64,000 bases of DNA from Gallionellales bacterium RIFCSPLOWO2_02_FULL_59_110 (GTDB taxonomy: Bacteria; Pseudomonadota; Gammaproteobacteria; Burkholderiales; Gallionellaceae), in assembly GCA_001801215.1 (NCBI GenBank), contig MGXA01000059.1, forward strand, positions 1 through 64,000, in the 5' to 3' direction. The translations under genes were made by a program, and so were the position numbers. The first letter of the stretch is position 1; each line of letters opens with the position of its first letter. The notes under the pieces were generated by a model. The model worked only from the letters and a program-made list of their open reading frames with translations, was not told where the DNA came from and ran no database searches. This document shows, piece by piece, positions 19,439-30,473 of this stretch.

Positions 19439-20170
19439 TTAAAGTTTGTACCCCCGGTGCACAGCGACTACGCCTCCCGTCAAATTAAAATATTCGACGC
19501 GTTCCAGCCCGGCCTCTTCCATCATCTGCTTCAGCTCTTCCTGCCCCGGATGCATGCGGATGGATTCGGCGAGGTAGCGGTAGCTGTCGGCGTCGTTGGC
19601 GACGAGTTCGCCGATCTTGGGCAGCAACTTGAACGAGTAGGCGTCATAGAGCGGCTCCAGCGGTTTGGCAATTTTGGAGAATTCCAGCACGATGACGCGC
19701 CCGCCGGGACGGATCACGCGGTGCATCTCGCGCAGCGCGGCATCCTTGTGCGTGACGTTGCGCAGGCCGAAGGCGATGTTGGCGCAGTCGAAGTAGTTGT
19801 CGGGGAACGGCAGGTGCTCGGCATCGCATTGCGCGACTGGCGTGGCGATGCCTTCGTCGAGCATGCGGTCGCGGCCGACGCGCAGCATCGCGTTGTTGAT
19901 GTCGGTGAGCACCACTTGCCCGCTGCTGCCGACTTTCTTGAGGAACAGTCGCGTCAAATCCGCCGAGCCGCCCGCCACGTCGAGCACGCGCTGTCCTGCT
20001 CGCACGCCGCTGACGCCTATTGCGAAGCGCTTCCACAGGCGGTGCAGTCCGGCCGACATCAGGTCGTTCATCACGTCGTATTTGTCGGCGACCGAGTTGA
20101 ACACGCCCGCGACGCGCCTGGCCTTTTCTTCCTCGGCGACGGTTTCAAATCCGAAATGGGTTTCGGCCAT
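19439..20170 (-). CDS. ubiE: Ubiquinone/menaquinone methyltransferase UbiE
   Basis: [62 protein letters not shown]-terminal [15 protein letters not shown]. Confidence 0.95.
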   Translation of the reverse strand: MAETHFGFETVAEEEKARRVAGVFNSVADKYDVMNDLMSAGLHRLWKRFAIGVSGVRAGQRVLDVAGGSADLTRLFLKKVGSSGQVVLTDINNAMLRVGRDRMLDEGIATPVAQCDAEHLPFPDNYFDCANIAFGLRNVTHKDAALREMHRVIRPGGRVIVLEFSKIAKPLEPLYDAYSFKLLPKIGELVANDADSYRYLAESIRMHPGQEELKQMMEEAGLERVEYFNLTGGVVAVHRGYKL

Positions 20171-20212
20171 TTTTTGCTCCTCAGAATGCGTTGCGTAATT
20201 TTCCGCTACCGC

Positions 20213-20698
20213 TCATAGCGCGCGTATCTTGTTCAACAGCGCGGTGGTGGAGCGTTCGTGCAGGAACGGGATGCTGTGCACCTTGCCGCCCCAACCTTGC
20301 ACTTCGCGCGCGCCGATAATGTTGTCGGCCTGCCAGTCGCCGCCCTTGACCAGCACGTCGGGGCGGCAGGCGAGAATCAGGTTCAGCGGCGTATCCTCGT
20401 CAAACCCTACCACCAAGCTGACCGATTCCAGCGCGGCCAGCACCGCCATCCTGTCGGGCAGCGGGTTGACCGGCCGGTCACCGCCCTTGCCCAGGCGCTT
20501 CACCGAGGCGTCGCTGTTCACGCCGATTATCAGCGATGCGCCCAATGCGCGCGCCTGCGCGAGATAGGTCACATGGCCGCGGTGCAGCACGTCGAAGCAG
20601 CCGTTGGTGAACACCAGCGGGCGCGGCAGCGCGGCGATCCGCGCGGCGAGTTCGCCGGCCCGGCACAGCTTGCGTTCAAAACCCGGCGCGGAATACAC
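20213..20698 (-). CDS. rfaE2: D-glycero-beta-D-manno-heptose 1-phosphate adenylyltransferase (RfaE domain II)
   Basis: VFTNGCFDVLHRGHVTYLAQARALG; RPDVLVKGGDW; RSTTALLNKIR. Confidence 0.92.
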   Translation of the reverse strand: MYSAPGFERKLCRAGELAARIAALPRPLVFTNGCFDVLHRGHVTYLAQARALGASLIIGVNSDASVKRLGKGGDRPVNPLPDRMAVLAALESVSLVVGFDEDTPLNLILACRPDVLVKGGDWQADNIIGAREVQGWGGKVHSIPFLHERSTTALLNKIRAL

Positions 20699-20707
20699 GA
20701 TGCGTAG

Positions 20708-21882
<1,175 letters not shown>

Positions 21883-21991
21883 TTAGACGTTGGTCGTTAG
21901 TCGTTAGTTGGCGTTGTCCGCTACGCAGGTTTTTAATCAGCGACTAACGGCTAGCAACTAGCAACTGCTCCGGGCGCGAATATTAACCGAA

Positions 21992-22324
21992 TCAGGCCCC
22001 GAACGCATTTTTGAGCCATTGCATGCCGTCATTGTCGATCAGCACAGCATCGAAGCGGCACGGCGGAATGTGCGCGAGACCGGCAAGATATTGTTGCGCG
22101 GTGCGGATGATGCGCTGCTGTTTGCGCGCATCGATGCTGGCCGCCGCACCGCCAAATCCGGTATTGCGCCTCAGGCGCACTTCGACGAACACCAGCGTCG
22201 CGCCGTCCTGCATGATCAGGTCAATCTCGCCGAAACGGCTGCGGCAGTTTTGCGCAACCTGCTTCAATCCCTGCTGGCGCAAGTATTGCGCGGCGCGCTG
22301 TTCGGCTTGCGCGCCGTCATTCAC
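21992..22324 (-). CDS. yraN: UPF0102 / YraN family protein
   Basis: GAQAEQRAAQYLRQQGLKQVAQNCRSRFGEIDLIMQDGATLVFVEVRLRR; GTG start inferred at 22324. Confidence 0.85.
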   Translation of the reverse strand: MNDGAQAEQRAAQYLRQQGLKQVAQNCRSRFGEIDLIMQDGATLVFVEVRLRRNTGFGGAAASIDARKQQRIIRTAQQYLAGLAHIPPCRFDAVLIDNDGMQWLKNAFGA

Positions 22325-23615
22325 GGCTTGCCGCTGGCGCCTGATCCGGAAATACCGGCACAGCGGGAACGGAGCGGCTATTGCCGAACTGCGCCTGCCC
22401 CTGGGTAAATATTGCCGGAATCGCCGTGCGCTGAAAAATTTGTCCGTTGAGCCACAGATCGCCGCTGACGCCGTCCAGCGACAGTTTGTCGCCAACCTTG
22501 CCGGCCAGCATCAATTGAACCAGGCGGAATGCGTCTATGCCCAGCGCATAGAACCGTTCGTGATCGGTGGAAAGCTGCCGGTCGGCACGCGGATAGACCA
22601 TCACTGCCGGGTGGTCGGCTTGCAGCAGCCACGGCATGTCCACAAAGTGGATGCCGTCCAGGTCGAAATTGACAAGCGTGTCGTTATTTCCCAGAAAGAT
22701 TCGCGAAGTGGCGTAGATCGGCAAGATGGCCGGCAGATAGGGGCGGATCAGCCGCGCTTTGTCGGCATCGGCGGCGAGAAATACCATCGCGCCGGGCGTC
22801 TCGGAAATGCCCGCCAGCACTGCCGTGTCCCCGTCGAATTCGATCCGCTGCTGAAGCGTCCCTCCCAGATTCAGCCATTCGTCCTCAAAAGCGAACTGCA
22901 AACGCGTGGACAGGTACGAGTTGGTCGTGACGACGACAGCCGCGCGCAAGTCCTGCTGCCTGGCCAGTTGCGCAACCCGGCGCGCCTCTTCCTCCACCAT
23001 CATGCCGAAAAAATACAACTGCCCGGCAAATTGGCCGTCCGCGATATTCAGCGCCAGGGTCGGCACGGGAATATCCCGCTCGGCCGCCAGCACACCGACC
23101 CCGGTACGTGTCAGCGGTCCGGCCACCGCTCGCGCGCCATTGGCGATGGCCCGGCGATACAGCGTAACGATGTCCTTGCTCTCGTCGAAGCTGCCATAAA
23201 CCCGCACCGGCAAACTGAAGGGGTGCGGGTTGGTTATTTCCAGATTGGCTGCCGCCAGAAAACCCAGTTGCACCGCATCGGCAGCAGCGCCGAAATCGGC
23301 CGATTTCAACGGCAGCAGCAACGCGATATGCGGTGCTGGCTTCTCGTCGCCGGGCGGCAGCGCGGGTTGTTTCCCGGCAGCAAGAGGCTCCAGCGTTTGA
23401 GTCTCTACCTTGATTGGCGCGATTGTCGCAGCGGCAGGCGCAGGCGGTTCCGGCGTTTCGGGGGCCACGGCAACGGGGGCGGGTTTTCCGGTTTTTTCAG
23501 CCGCAACAACGACGGGCTTTGCATCCTCGCGCGTATGCGGTACCGTGGAGGCACAGGCGGAAAGCGCGATTAAAACCGAAGTCCACAGAACTACAGAGAG
23601 GGGTAAGCGTTGCAT
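22317..23615 (-). CDS. lpoA: LpoA/LppC family penicillin-binding protein activator
   Basis: Lipobox (LIALSAC), APHIALLLPLKSADFGAAADAVQLGFLAA; divergent from rsmI and upstream of yraN. Confidence 0.85.
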   Translation of the reverse strand: MQRLPLSVVLWTSVLIALSACASTVPHTREDAKPVVVAAEKTGKPAPVAVAPETPEPPAPAAATIAPIKVETQTLEPLAAGKQPALPPGDEKPAPHIALLLPLKSADFGAAADAVQLGFLAAANLEITNPHPFSLPVRVYGSFDESKDIVTLYRRAIANGARAVAGPLTRTGVGVLAAERDIPVPTLALNIADGQFAGQLYFFGMMVEEEARRVAQLARQQDLRAAVVVTTNSYLSTRLQFAFEDEWLNLGGTLQQRIEFDGDTAVLAGISETPGAMVFLAADADKARLIRPYLPAILPIYATSRIFLGNNDTLVNFDLDGIHFVDMPWLLQADHPAVMVYPRADRQLSTDHERFYALGIDAFRLVQLMLAGKVGDKLSLDGVSGDLWLNGQIFQRTAIPAIFTQGQAQFGNSRSVPAVPVFPDQAPAASRE

Positions 23616-24476
23616 AACGAACATCCGCAAAAGTTGGAACCCGCATTATATGTAGTTGCCACCCCGATTGGAAACCTGCGCGATATTACGTTGCGCGCGC
23701 TGGAAATACTGGGCGCGGCGGACGTAATCGCGGCGGAAGACACGCGCAACACCGCGCACCTGCTCACCCATCACGGTATCGGCGCGCACCGCTTGATGGC
23801 GGTGCATCAGCACAACGAGCGCGGCGCGGCGGAAAAAATTGTCGCGCTGCTGCGGGCCGGACAGAGCATTGCCTTCGTCAGCGATGCGGGCACGCCCGCC
23901 GTCAGCGACCCCGGTGCATTGCTGGTGCGCGCGGTGCTTGAGGCCGGCCTGCGCGTCATCCCCATTCCCGGCGCGAATGCGGCGCTAGCGGCCCTGTCGG
24001 CGGCGGGGCTGGCCGAGCCGCATTTCCTGTTCTACGGTTTCCTGCCCAACAAATCCGCCGCGCGGCTCAGCGCCTTGCAGCCTCTTGCCGGATACCCTTA
24101 CACCCTGGTGTTCTACGAAGCACCGCACCGCATTCTCGAATGCACCGCCGATCTGCAAGCCGTGTTCGGCGCGGAGCGCGAGATCGTCTTCGCGCGCGAG
24201 ATCACCAAGCTGTTCGAAAGCATCCACCGTTGCCCGCTGGGCGCGGCGCTGGACTGGCTGAACAGCAACCCGAACAACCAGCGCGGCGAATTCGTGCTGC
24301 TGGTCGCCGCCGCGCCGCCGCCACAGGCAGGCCTGGATGACAGCGCCAAACGCACCATTGCGCTGCTGCTCGGCGAACTCCCCCTGAAACAGGCCGTGCA
24401 ACTCGCCGTGCCAATCACCGGCGCGAACCGCAATGACCTCTATCAATACGCGCTTTCCCTCAAGACGCCGGATTAG
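23610..24476 (+). CDS. rsmI: 16S rRNA (cytidine-2'-O)-methyltransferase RsmI
   Basis: LYVVATPIGNLRDITLRALEIL, AEDTRNTAHLL, SDAGTPAVSDPGALLVRA; TTG start behind GAGAGGGG. Confidence 0.93.
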   Translation: MHNEHPQKLEPALYVVATPIGNLRDITLRALEILGAADVIAAEDTRNTAHLLTHHGIGAHRLMAVHQHNERGAAEKIVALLRAGQSIAFVSDAGTPAVSDPGALLVRAVLEAGLRVIPIPGANAALAALSAAGLAEPHFLFYGFLPNKSAARLSALQPLAGYPYTLVFYEAPHRILECTADLQAVFGAEREIVFAREITKLFESIHRCPLGAALDWLNSNPNNQRGEFVLLVAAAPPPQAGLDDSAKRTIALLLGELPLKQAVQLAVPITGANRNDLYQYALSLKTPD

Positions 24477-24610
24477 GCCGATCCGACCGGCGGTTGTATT
24501 TCAAACAGGTGTTTGATACGCTTGGTGCCGCGCGGCAATTCGACCGGCATGTGGCGGGAACGGCACTACAATTCGTTGTGTGTGCCAAGACTTAACTTAC
24601 GGAAAATAAA

Positions 24611-25789
24611 ATGGTTTATTTCATCAAGCTGCGCATCATCCCCTTTGCCCTGACCACCCTGCTGGCCGCATGCGGCGGCGGAAAAGACCAAGCCGCCGCC
24701 TCCGGCGCGCCCGGCGCGGCGATGCCGCCGCCCGAAGTGGAAGTGATTACGGTTGCTGTAGGCAGCGCGACGCTCACGCAGGATCTACCGGGACGCTTGC
24801 AGGCTTACCGCACGGCGCAGGTGCGCGCGCGCGTCGAGGGCGTGGTGGAACAGCGCCTGTTTCAGGAAGGCAGCGATGTAAAGGCGGGCGCCCCGCTGTT
24901 CCGCATCGACGCGCGCACCTATAAGGCTGCCGCCGAATCCGCAAGTGCCGACCTGACGATCGCGCGCCAGACGGTCGAGCGCTACAAGCCGCTGCTCGAA
25001 ATCAAGGCGGTCAGCCAGCAGGAATACGACCTGGCCTTTGCCAGGGCCAAGCAGGCGGAGGCCGCGCTGATCCGCGCCGAGGAAGACCTGGACAATGCCA
25101 GCGTCCCCGCCGCGATCTCCGGGCGCATCGGCCGCGCGCTGGTGACCGAGGGGGCGCTGGTCGGCAGGGGCGAGGCCACGCTGCTGGCGACCATCGAGCA
25201 GCTCGACCCGATCTACGTCAACTTCACCCAGCCCGGCGCGGATGCCTTGCGCCTTAGGCAGGCCGTCAAGACGGGCAAGCTCAGGCGCGCCGAATCGGCC
25301 AGCGTGGAAATGCTGATGGATGACGGCAGCGTCTATCCGCAGGCCGGCAAAATATTCTTCACCGACATGGCGGTCGACCCGAACACTGGCGCGGTCAGCC
25401 TGCGCGCCGAATTCCCCAACCCGCAACGCGAACTGCTGCCCGGCATGTTCGTGCGCCTGCGTTTTCCGCAGGCGCTGGCGGACAACGCCATCCGTGTGCC
25501 GCAGCGCGCGGTGCAGGCCAACCCGCAGGGACAGTTCGTGATGGTCGTGACGCCGGAAGGCAAGGCCGCGCCGGTGCCGGTGAAAACCGGCGGCATGGCG
25601 GGCGGTGATTTCATCGTCACCGAGGGCCTGAAGGGCGGCGAACAGGTCATCGTCAACGGCTTGCAGAAGGCGCGGCCTGGGACACAGGTTTCGCCCGTGC
25701 CGGCAGCACCCGCAAGTGGTGCGCCGCCAGACAGAGGACAGAAGACCGGGGACAGAGCGATGCCGCCTGCGGCGAACGTAAAACCATAA
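24611..25789 (+). CDS. RND efflux periplasmic adaptor, AcrA/MexA family
   Basis: Lipobox LLAACGGG; AQVRARVEGVVEQRLFQEGSDVKAGAPLFRID. Confidence 0.92.
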   Translation: MVYFIKLRIIPFALTTLLAACGGGKDQAAASGAPGAAMPPPEVEVITVAVGSATLTQDLPGRLQAYRTAQVRARVEGVVEQRLFQEGSDVKAGAPLFRIDARTYKAAAESASADLTIARQTVERYKPLLEIKAVSQQEYDLAFARAKQAEAALIRAEEDLDNASVPAAISGRIGRALVTEGALVGRGEATLLATIEQLDPIYVNFTQPGADALRLRQAVKTGKLRRAESASVEMLMDDGSVYPQAGKIFFTDMAVDPNTGAVSLRAEFPNPQRELLPGMFVRLRFPQALADNAIRVPQRAVQANPQGQFVMVVTPEGKAAPVPVKTGGMAGGDFIVTEGLKGGEQVIVNGLQKARPGTQVSPVPAAPASGAPPDRGQKTGDRAMPPAANVKP

Positions 25790-25798
25790 GGATCATTC

Positions 25799-28700
25799 AT
25801 GTTCGCCAATTTCTTTATCGACCGCCCGATCTTCGCCTGGGTCATCGCCATCCTCATCACGTTCGCGGGGATACTGGCGCTGCGCGCGCTGCCGGTGTCG
25901 CAATATCCGTCGGTGGCACCGCCCGCGCTGGATATTTCCGTCACCTATCCCGGCGCATCGGCGCAGGTGGTCGAACAGAGTGCGGTGCAACTCATCGAAC
26001 AGGAGATGAACGGCATCGAAAACCTGCTCTACATGGATTCCAATTCTCAGGTGGGCTCCGGGCAGGTGTCGCTCACCTTCAAGCCCGGCACCGATATCCA
26101 GTTTGCCTCGGTCGAAGCGCAGAACCGCATCAAGCGCGTCGAGGCGCGCCTGCCGGACGACGTGCGGCGGCTCGGCGTGACGGTGACGCGCGCCGGACGC
26201 AACTTCATCATGGTGGTGGCGCTGACTTCGCCGGACGGTCGCCTGAACGTCGTCGATCTCGGCAGCTACGCCACCGCCAGCGTGCTGGAGCCGCTGCTGC
26301 GCGTGCCCGGCGTTGGCGAAGTGCTGCTGTTCGGCACCGAATATTCGATGCGCATCTGGCTCAAGCCGGACCGCATGGAGGCATTTTCGATTTCGCCCGC
26401 CGATGTCGGGCGCGCGGTGCGCGCGCAGAACACGCTGCTGCCGCTCGGCGAAGTGGGGCAGTTGCCGGCAGCCGCGGGGCAAGAGATCAACGCCGTGCTC
26501 GGCAGCCGCGGACGCCTTGCGACGCCGGAAGAATTCGGCGACATCGTGGTGCGCGCCAGCCCGGACGGTTCCTCCGTGCGGCTCAGGGATATCGCGCGCA
26601 TCGAGCTCGGCGCGCAGGACTACAACCGCTCCGCGCGCCTCAACGGCCAGCCCATCGCCGGCATGGCAATCCGCATCACGCCGGGCTCGAACGCGCTGGC
26701 GACCGCGCAGGGCGTGCGCGCGAAGATGCAGGAACTGTCGCGCTACTTTCCGCAGGGCGTGGAATGGGTGGTGCCCTACGACACGACGCGCTTCATCGAG
26801 CTGTCCATCCGCGAAGTGATGAAAACCCTGCTGGAAGCGGCGGCGCTGGTGCTGCTGGTGATGTTCGTATTCCTCGGCAGCTGGCGCACCACGCTGATCC
26901 CGGCCATCGTCGTGCCGGTGTCGCTGCTGGGCGGGATGCTCGGGCTGTATGTGTTCGGCTTCTCGATCAACGTGCTGACGCTGTTCGCGATGGTGCTGGC
27001 GATCGGCATCGTGGTGGACGACGCCATCGTGGTGGTGGAAAACGTCGAGCGCAACATGCGCGCCAACCATCTCGACCCGCACGCGGCGACGCGGCAGGCG
27101 ATGAAGGAAATCACCGGCGCGATCATCGCCATCACCCTGGTGCTGATGGCGGTGTTCGTGCCGATGGCCTTCTTCGGCGGCTCCACCGGCGCGATTTACC
27201 GCCAGTTCGCCGTCACGCTGGTGGTGACCGTGGCGTTCTCCGCTTTCCTCGCGCTGTCGCTAATCCCGGCGCTGTGCGCGAACCTGCTCAAGCACGATCC
27301 GGCCAGCATGGAGCGCGGCTTCCACGGCTGGTTTAACCGTTTCTTCGGGCGCGTGACGGAGCGCTACGTCGGCGGAGCCGGTTATGCCGCGCGTCGGCTG
27401 CTGCGCTCGCTGGCGATTTACGCCGCGATCGTCGGTGTCGCAGCATGGACCTATGGCAAGCTGCCCGGCAGCTTTTTGCCGGAAGAAGATCAGGGCTACC
27501 TCATCACCGCCATCCAGTTGCCGCCGGCAGCCACGCGCGAAAGGGCGCAGGCCGTGCTGGAATCGGTCGAGCAGTTCTACCTGAAACAGCCGCAGGTGGA
27601 CAAGGTGATCGGCGTGCTGGGCTTTTCCTTCTTCGGGCGCGGCCAGAACATGGCGCTCGCTTTCGTCAGGCTCAAGGATTGGGACGACCGCCCGGGCAAG
27701 GAAAATTCGGTGCAGTCGCTGATCCGGCGCGCCAACATGGAATTTTTCCGCATGAAGCAGGCCATGCTGTTCGCCATCAATCCGCCGCCGATCCCCGAGC
27801 TCGCCTCCGCTGGTGGCTTCGATTTTCGTTTGCAGGATCGCGGCGGGGTCGGGCGCGACAAGCTGCTCGAGGCGCGCAACCAGGTGCTCGGCATGGCCAT
27901 GGGCGACAAGCGTCTCGCCGCCGTGCGCCCCGAAGGGCAGGAGCCGGCGCCGCAGCTGTTCCTCGACATCGACCGCGACAAGGCGGAAACGCTGGGCATC
28001 GCTTCCGCCGACCTCAACGACACCCTGCAATCGCTGTTCGGCGTGTCCTATATCAACGACTTCGTGCGCCAGGGGCGCGTGCTGCGCGTGCAGATGCAGG
28101 CCGAGGAAGCGACGCGCAAGAGCGAGGCCGACCTGCTGCGCACGGCGGTGCGCAACAATGCCGGGCGCATGGTGCGCCTGTCGGAGTTCGTCAACACCCG
28201 GTGGGTGGCGGGGGCGACCAAGCTCGACCGCTACAACGGCCTGGCCGCGATGAAGATATCCGGAGCGCCCGCACCGGGCGTGTCCAGCGGCGGGGCGCTC
28301 GCCGCAATGGAAGGCATCGCGCAAAAACTCCCGCCGGGCATCGGCTTCGAGTGGTCGGGCATCTCCTCGGAGGAAAAGCTCTCCGGCCAGCAGGCGCCGC
28401 TGCTGTTCGGCGTGTCGCTGCTGGTGGTGTTCCTGGTGCTCGCCGCGCTGTATGAAAGCTGGTCCATCCCGTTGGCGGTGATGCTGGCCGTGCCGCTCGG
28501 CGTGTTCGGCGCGCTGTTCGCGGTGGAGCTGCGCGATTTGCCCAACGACGTGTATTTCAAAGTCGGGCTGATCGCCATCATCGGGCTGGCCGCCAAGAAC
28601 GCCATCCTGATCGTCGAATTCGCGCGCCGCCTCGAGGACGAGGGGCGCGAGCGCCTGGAAGCCGTGCTGGAAGCCTGCCGCCTGCGCCTGCGCCCGATCC

Positions 28701-28915
28701 TGATGACTTCCATCACTTTCATCGCCAGCGTGTTCCCGCTGGCCATTTCCACCGGCGCGGGCGCCGAGAGCCGCCGCGCCATCGGCACCGGCGTCATTGG
28801 CGGCATGTTCGCCGCCACCGTGCTGGCGATATTTCTGGTGCCGGTGTTCTTCATGGCGGTGCGCCGCGTCTTCCCGGGGCATGCGCGCAAGCACAAGGAG
28901 GAACAGCATGACTAA
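25799..28915 (+). CDS. RND efflux inner-membrane transporter, AcrB/MexB (HAE1) family
   Basis: MFANFFIDRPIFAWVIAILITFAGILALRALPVSQYP; GIVVDDAIVVVENVER; full-length 1038 aa. Confidence 0.95.
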   Translation: MFANFFIDRPIFAWVIAILITFAGILALRALPVSQYPSVAPPALDISVTYPGASAQVVEQSAVQLIEQEMNGIENLLYMDSNSQVGSGQVSLTFKPGTDIQFASVEAQNRIKRVEARLPDDVRRLGVTVTRAGRNFIMVVALTSPDGRLNVVDLGSYATASVLEPLLRVPGVGEVLLFGTEYSMRIWLKPDRMEAFSISPADVGRAVRAQNTLLPLGEVGQLPAAAGQEINAVLGSRGRLATPEEFGDIVVRASPDGSSVRLRDIARIELGAQDYNRSARLNGQPIAGMAIRITPGSNALATAQGVRAKMQELSRYFPQGVEWVVPYDTTRFIELSIREVMKTLLEAAALVLLVMFVFLGSWRTTLIPAIVVPVSLLGGMLGLYVFGFSINVLTLFAMVLAIGIVVDDAIVVVENVERNMRANHLDPHAATRQAMKEITGAIIAITLVLMAVFVPMAFFGGSTGAIYRQFAVTLVVTVAFSAFLALSLIPALCANLLKHDPASMERGFHGWFNRFFGRVTERYVGGAGYAARRLLRSLAIYAAIVGVAAWTYGKLPGSFLPEEDQGYLITAIQLPPAATRERAQAVLESVEQFYLKQPQVDKVIGVLGFSFFGRGQNMALAFVRLKDWDDRPGKENSVQSLIRRANMEFFRMKQAMLFAINPPPIPELASAGGFDFRLQDRGGVGRDKLLEARNQVLGMAMGDKRLAAVRPEGQEPAPQLFLDIDRDKAETLGIASADLNDTLQSLFGVSYINDFVRQGRVLRVQMQAEEATRKSEADLLRTAVRNNAGRMVRLSEFVNTRWVAGATKLDRYNGLAAMKISGAPAPGVSSGGALAAMEGIAQKLPPGIGFEWSGISSEEKLSGQQAPLLFGVSLLVVFLVLAALYESWSIPLAVMLAVPLGVFGALFAVELRDLPNDVYFKVGLIAIIGLAAKNAILIVEFARRLEDEGRERLEAVLEACRLRLRPILMTSITFIASVFPLAISTGAGAESRRAIGTGVIGGMFAATVLAIFLVPVFFMAVRRVFPGHARKHKEEQHD

Positions 28916-30473
28916 AAAATCATGGATACGAATTGCGGTGCATTCCCCCCTTTGCAAAAGGGGGGTTAGGGGGGATTTGAGCGTCGCTCAAATGCAGAAA
29001 TCCCCCTCGATCCCCCTTTTGCAAAGGGGGAAGCGGTTTGTGCTTTCCAGGAAGTTATTTGGATCGATTGCACTGGTGACGGCGCTGTCGGGTTGCTCGC
29101 TGACGCCAGACTACCAGCGCCCCGCCGCGCCGGTTCCCGCCGCGTGGCCGGACAGCGTGAAGCTGAAGATCGACAGGGAAATCGTGCTTGCAGATTGGCC
29201 GGACCATTTCACCGATCCGCGCCTGCAAGCCTTGATCGGCGCCGCGCTGGAAAACAACCGCGACCTGCGCATCGCCACCGCGCGCATCGCCGAGGCGCGC
29301 GCGCAATACGGCGTCCAGCAGGCCGAACGGCTGCCCAACGTCAACGCCACCGCCGGGCGTAGCGCCTCGCTGACCCCGGCGGGCGCATCGTCGTTCAGCG
29401 CGAATGCCGTGCATACGCAGCGCTACGACGTGGGCATCAGCCTGGTGTCGTTCGAGCTGGATTTCTGGGGCAGGGTTGCCAGCCTGAGCGAGGCGGCCAG
29501 GGCCGTTTACTTGGCCAGCGAAGCCGCGCAACGCGCCTTCCGCCTGTCGCTGATCGCCGATGTGGCGAATGCCTACCTGACGCTGCTGGAACTGGGCGAA
29601 CGCGCGCAACTCGCCGCTGAGACCGTCGGGGCGCGCGACGAATACCGCGAGCTGACTTCGCGCCGCCGCGATATTGGCGTGTCCAGCGAGCTGGATTTCC
29701 TGCAGGCCGACGGCGCATACCAGGCAGCGCTTGCCGAGCGCGCCAGCCTGGAACGGCAGCAGGCCGGAGCAGCGAACCTGCTCGACTTGCTGGTCGGGCA
29801 ACCGGTCGCGCAGATGAAAGGCCTGCCCGACGCGCGCAACCTCGCCGCGCAAGACATCGAACTCGGCACGAGCGCCGGACTGCCCGCCGAAGTGCTGCTG
29901 CAACGCCCCGACGTGCTGGCCGCAGAACAGCGGCTGATCGCCGCGAACGCGAACATCGGCGCGGTGCGCGCCGCTTTCCTGCCGCGCATCACGTTGACCG
30001 GCAGCGTCGGCACGGCCAGCCGCACGCTGTCGGGCCTGTTCGAGGCGGGCAGCGATGCCTGGAGTTTCCAGCCTGCCATCAGCATGCCGCTGTTCGATAC
30101 GGGGCGCTTTTCCTCCAGTGTGGATGTCGCCGAAGCGCGCAAGATTATCGCGGTCGCCGAATACGAAAAAACCATCCAGCAGGCATTCCGCGAAGTCGCG
30201 GACTTGCTGAATGCGCGCGAAAAGCTCGCCGAGCAGCTCGCCGCGCAGCAGGCCAACGCCGATGCGCAGGGCAGGCGTCTGAAGCTGGTGGAAGCGCGCT
30301 ACAAGGCGGGCATCGCCAGCCATCTGGAAGTGCTGGATGCGCAACGCGAATCGTTCGCCGCGCAGCAGGGCGCGTTGCAGGTGCGGCGCTCCCTGCTGTC
30401 CGCCGCCGCGCAACTTTACAAAGCGCTCGCCGGATACGGCAGCCAGGGCGTGCGCCACGTGGCAAGCCAATGA
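28908..30473 (+). CDS. RND efflux outer-membrane lipoprotein, OprM/NodT family
   Basis: Lipobox LSGCSLTPDYQRPAAPVPAAW; start overlaps mexB-type gene (ATGACTAA); N-terminal region is interrupted by a palindromic repeat. Confidence 0.9.
   Translation: MTKKSWIRIAVHSPLCKRGVRGDLSVAQMQKSPSIPLLQRGKRFVLSRKLFGSIALVTALSGCSLTPDYQRPAAPVPAAWPDSVKLKIDREIVLADWPDHFTDPRLQALIGAALENNRDLRIATARIAEARAQYGVQQAERLPNVNATAGRSASLTPAGASSFSANAVHTQRYDVGISLVSFELDFWGRVASLSEAARAVYLASEAAQRAFRLSLIADVANAYLTLLELGERAQLAAETVGARDEYRELTSRRRDIGVSSELDFLQADGAYQAALAERASLERQQAGAANLLDLLVGQPVAQMKGLPDARNLAAQDIELGTSAGLPAEVLLQRPDVLAAEQRLIAANANIGAVRAAFLPRITLTGSVGTASRTLSGLFEAGSDAWSFQPAISMPLFDTGRFSSSVDVAEARKIIAVAEYEKTIQQAFREVADLLNAREKLAEQLAAQQANADAQGRRLKLVEARYKAGIASHLEVLDAQRESFAAQQGALQVRRSLLSAAAQLYKALAGYGSQGVRHVASQ
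28941..29033. repeat. CCCCCTTTGCAAAAGGGGG palindromic repeat, inverted pair
   Basis: CCCCCCTTTGCAAAAGGGGGGTTAGGGGGGATTTGAGCG / CAAATGCAGAAATCCCCCTCGATCCCCCTTTTGCAAAGGGGG; related sequences at 39679-39697 and 39903-40012. Confidence 0.8.

Noticed and set aside
22011-23573. 520-aa plus-strand ORF opposite lpoA/yraN
   Set aside because: Antisense shadow; lpoA and yraN are supported by motifs and synteny.
25793-27082. 429-aa minus-strand ORF opposite the AcrB-type gene
   Set aside because: Same shadow-ORF signature; no start signal and no family.
27260-28957. 565-aa minus-strand ORF opposite the AcrB-type gene
   Set aside because: Low-complexity H/R/A/Q translation antisense to a conserved RND transporter; codon-position shadow.
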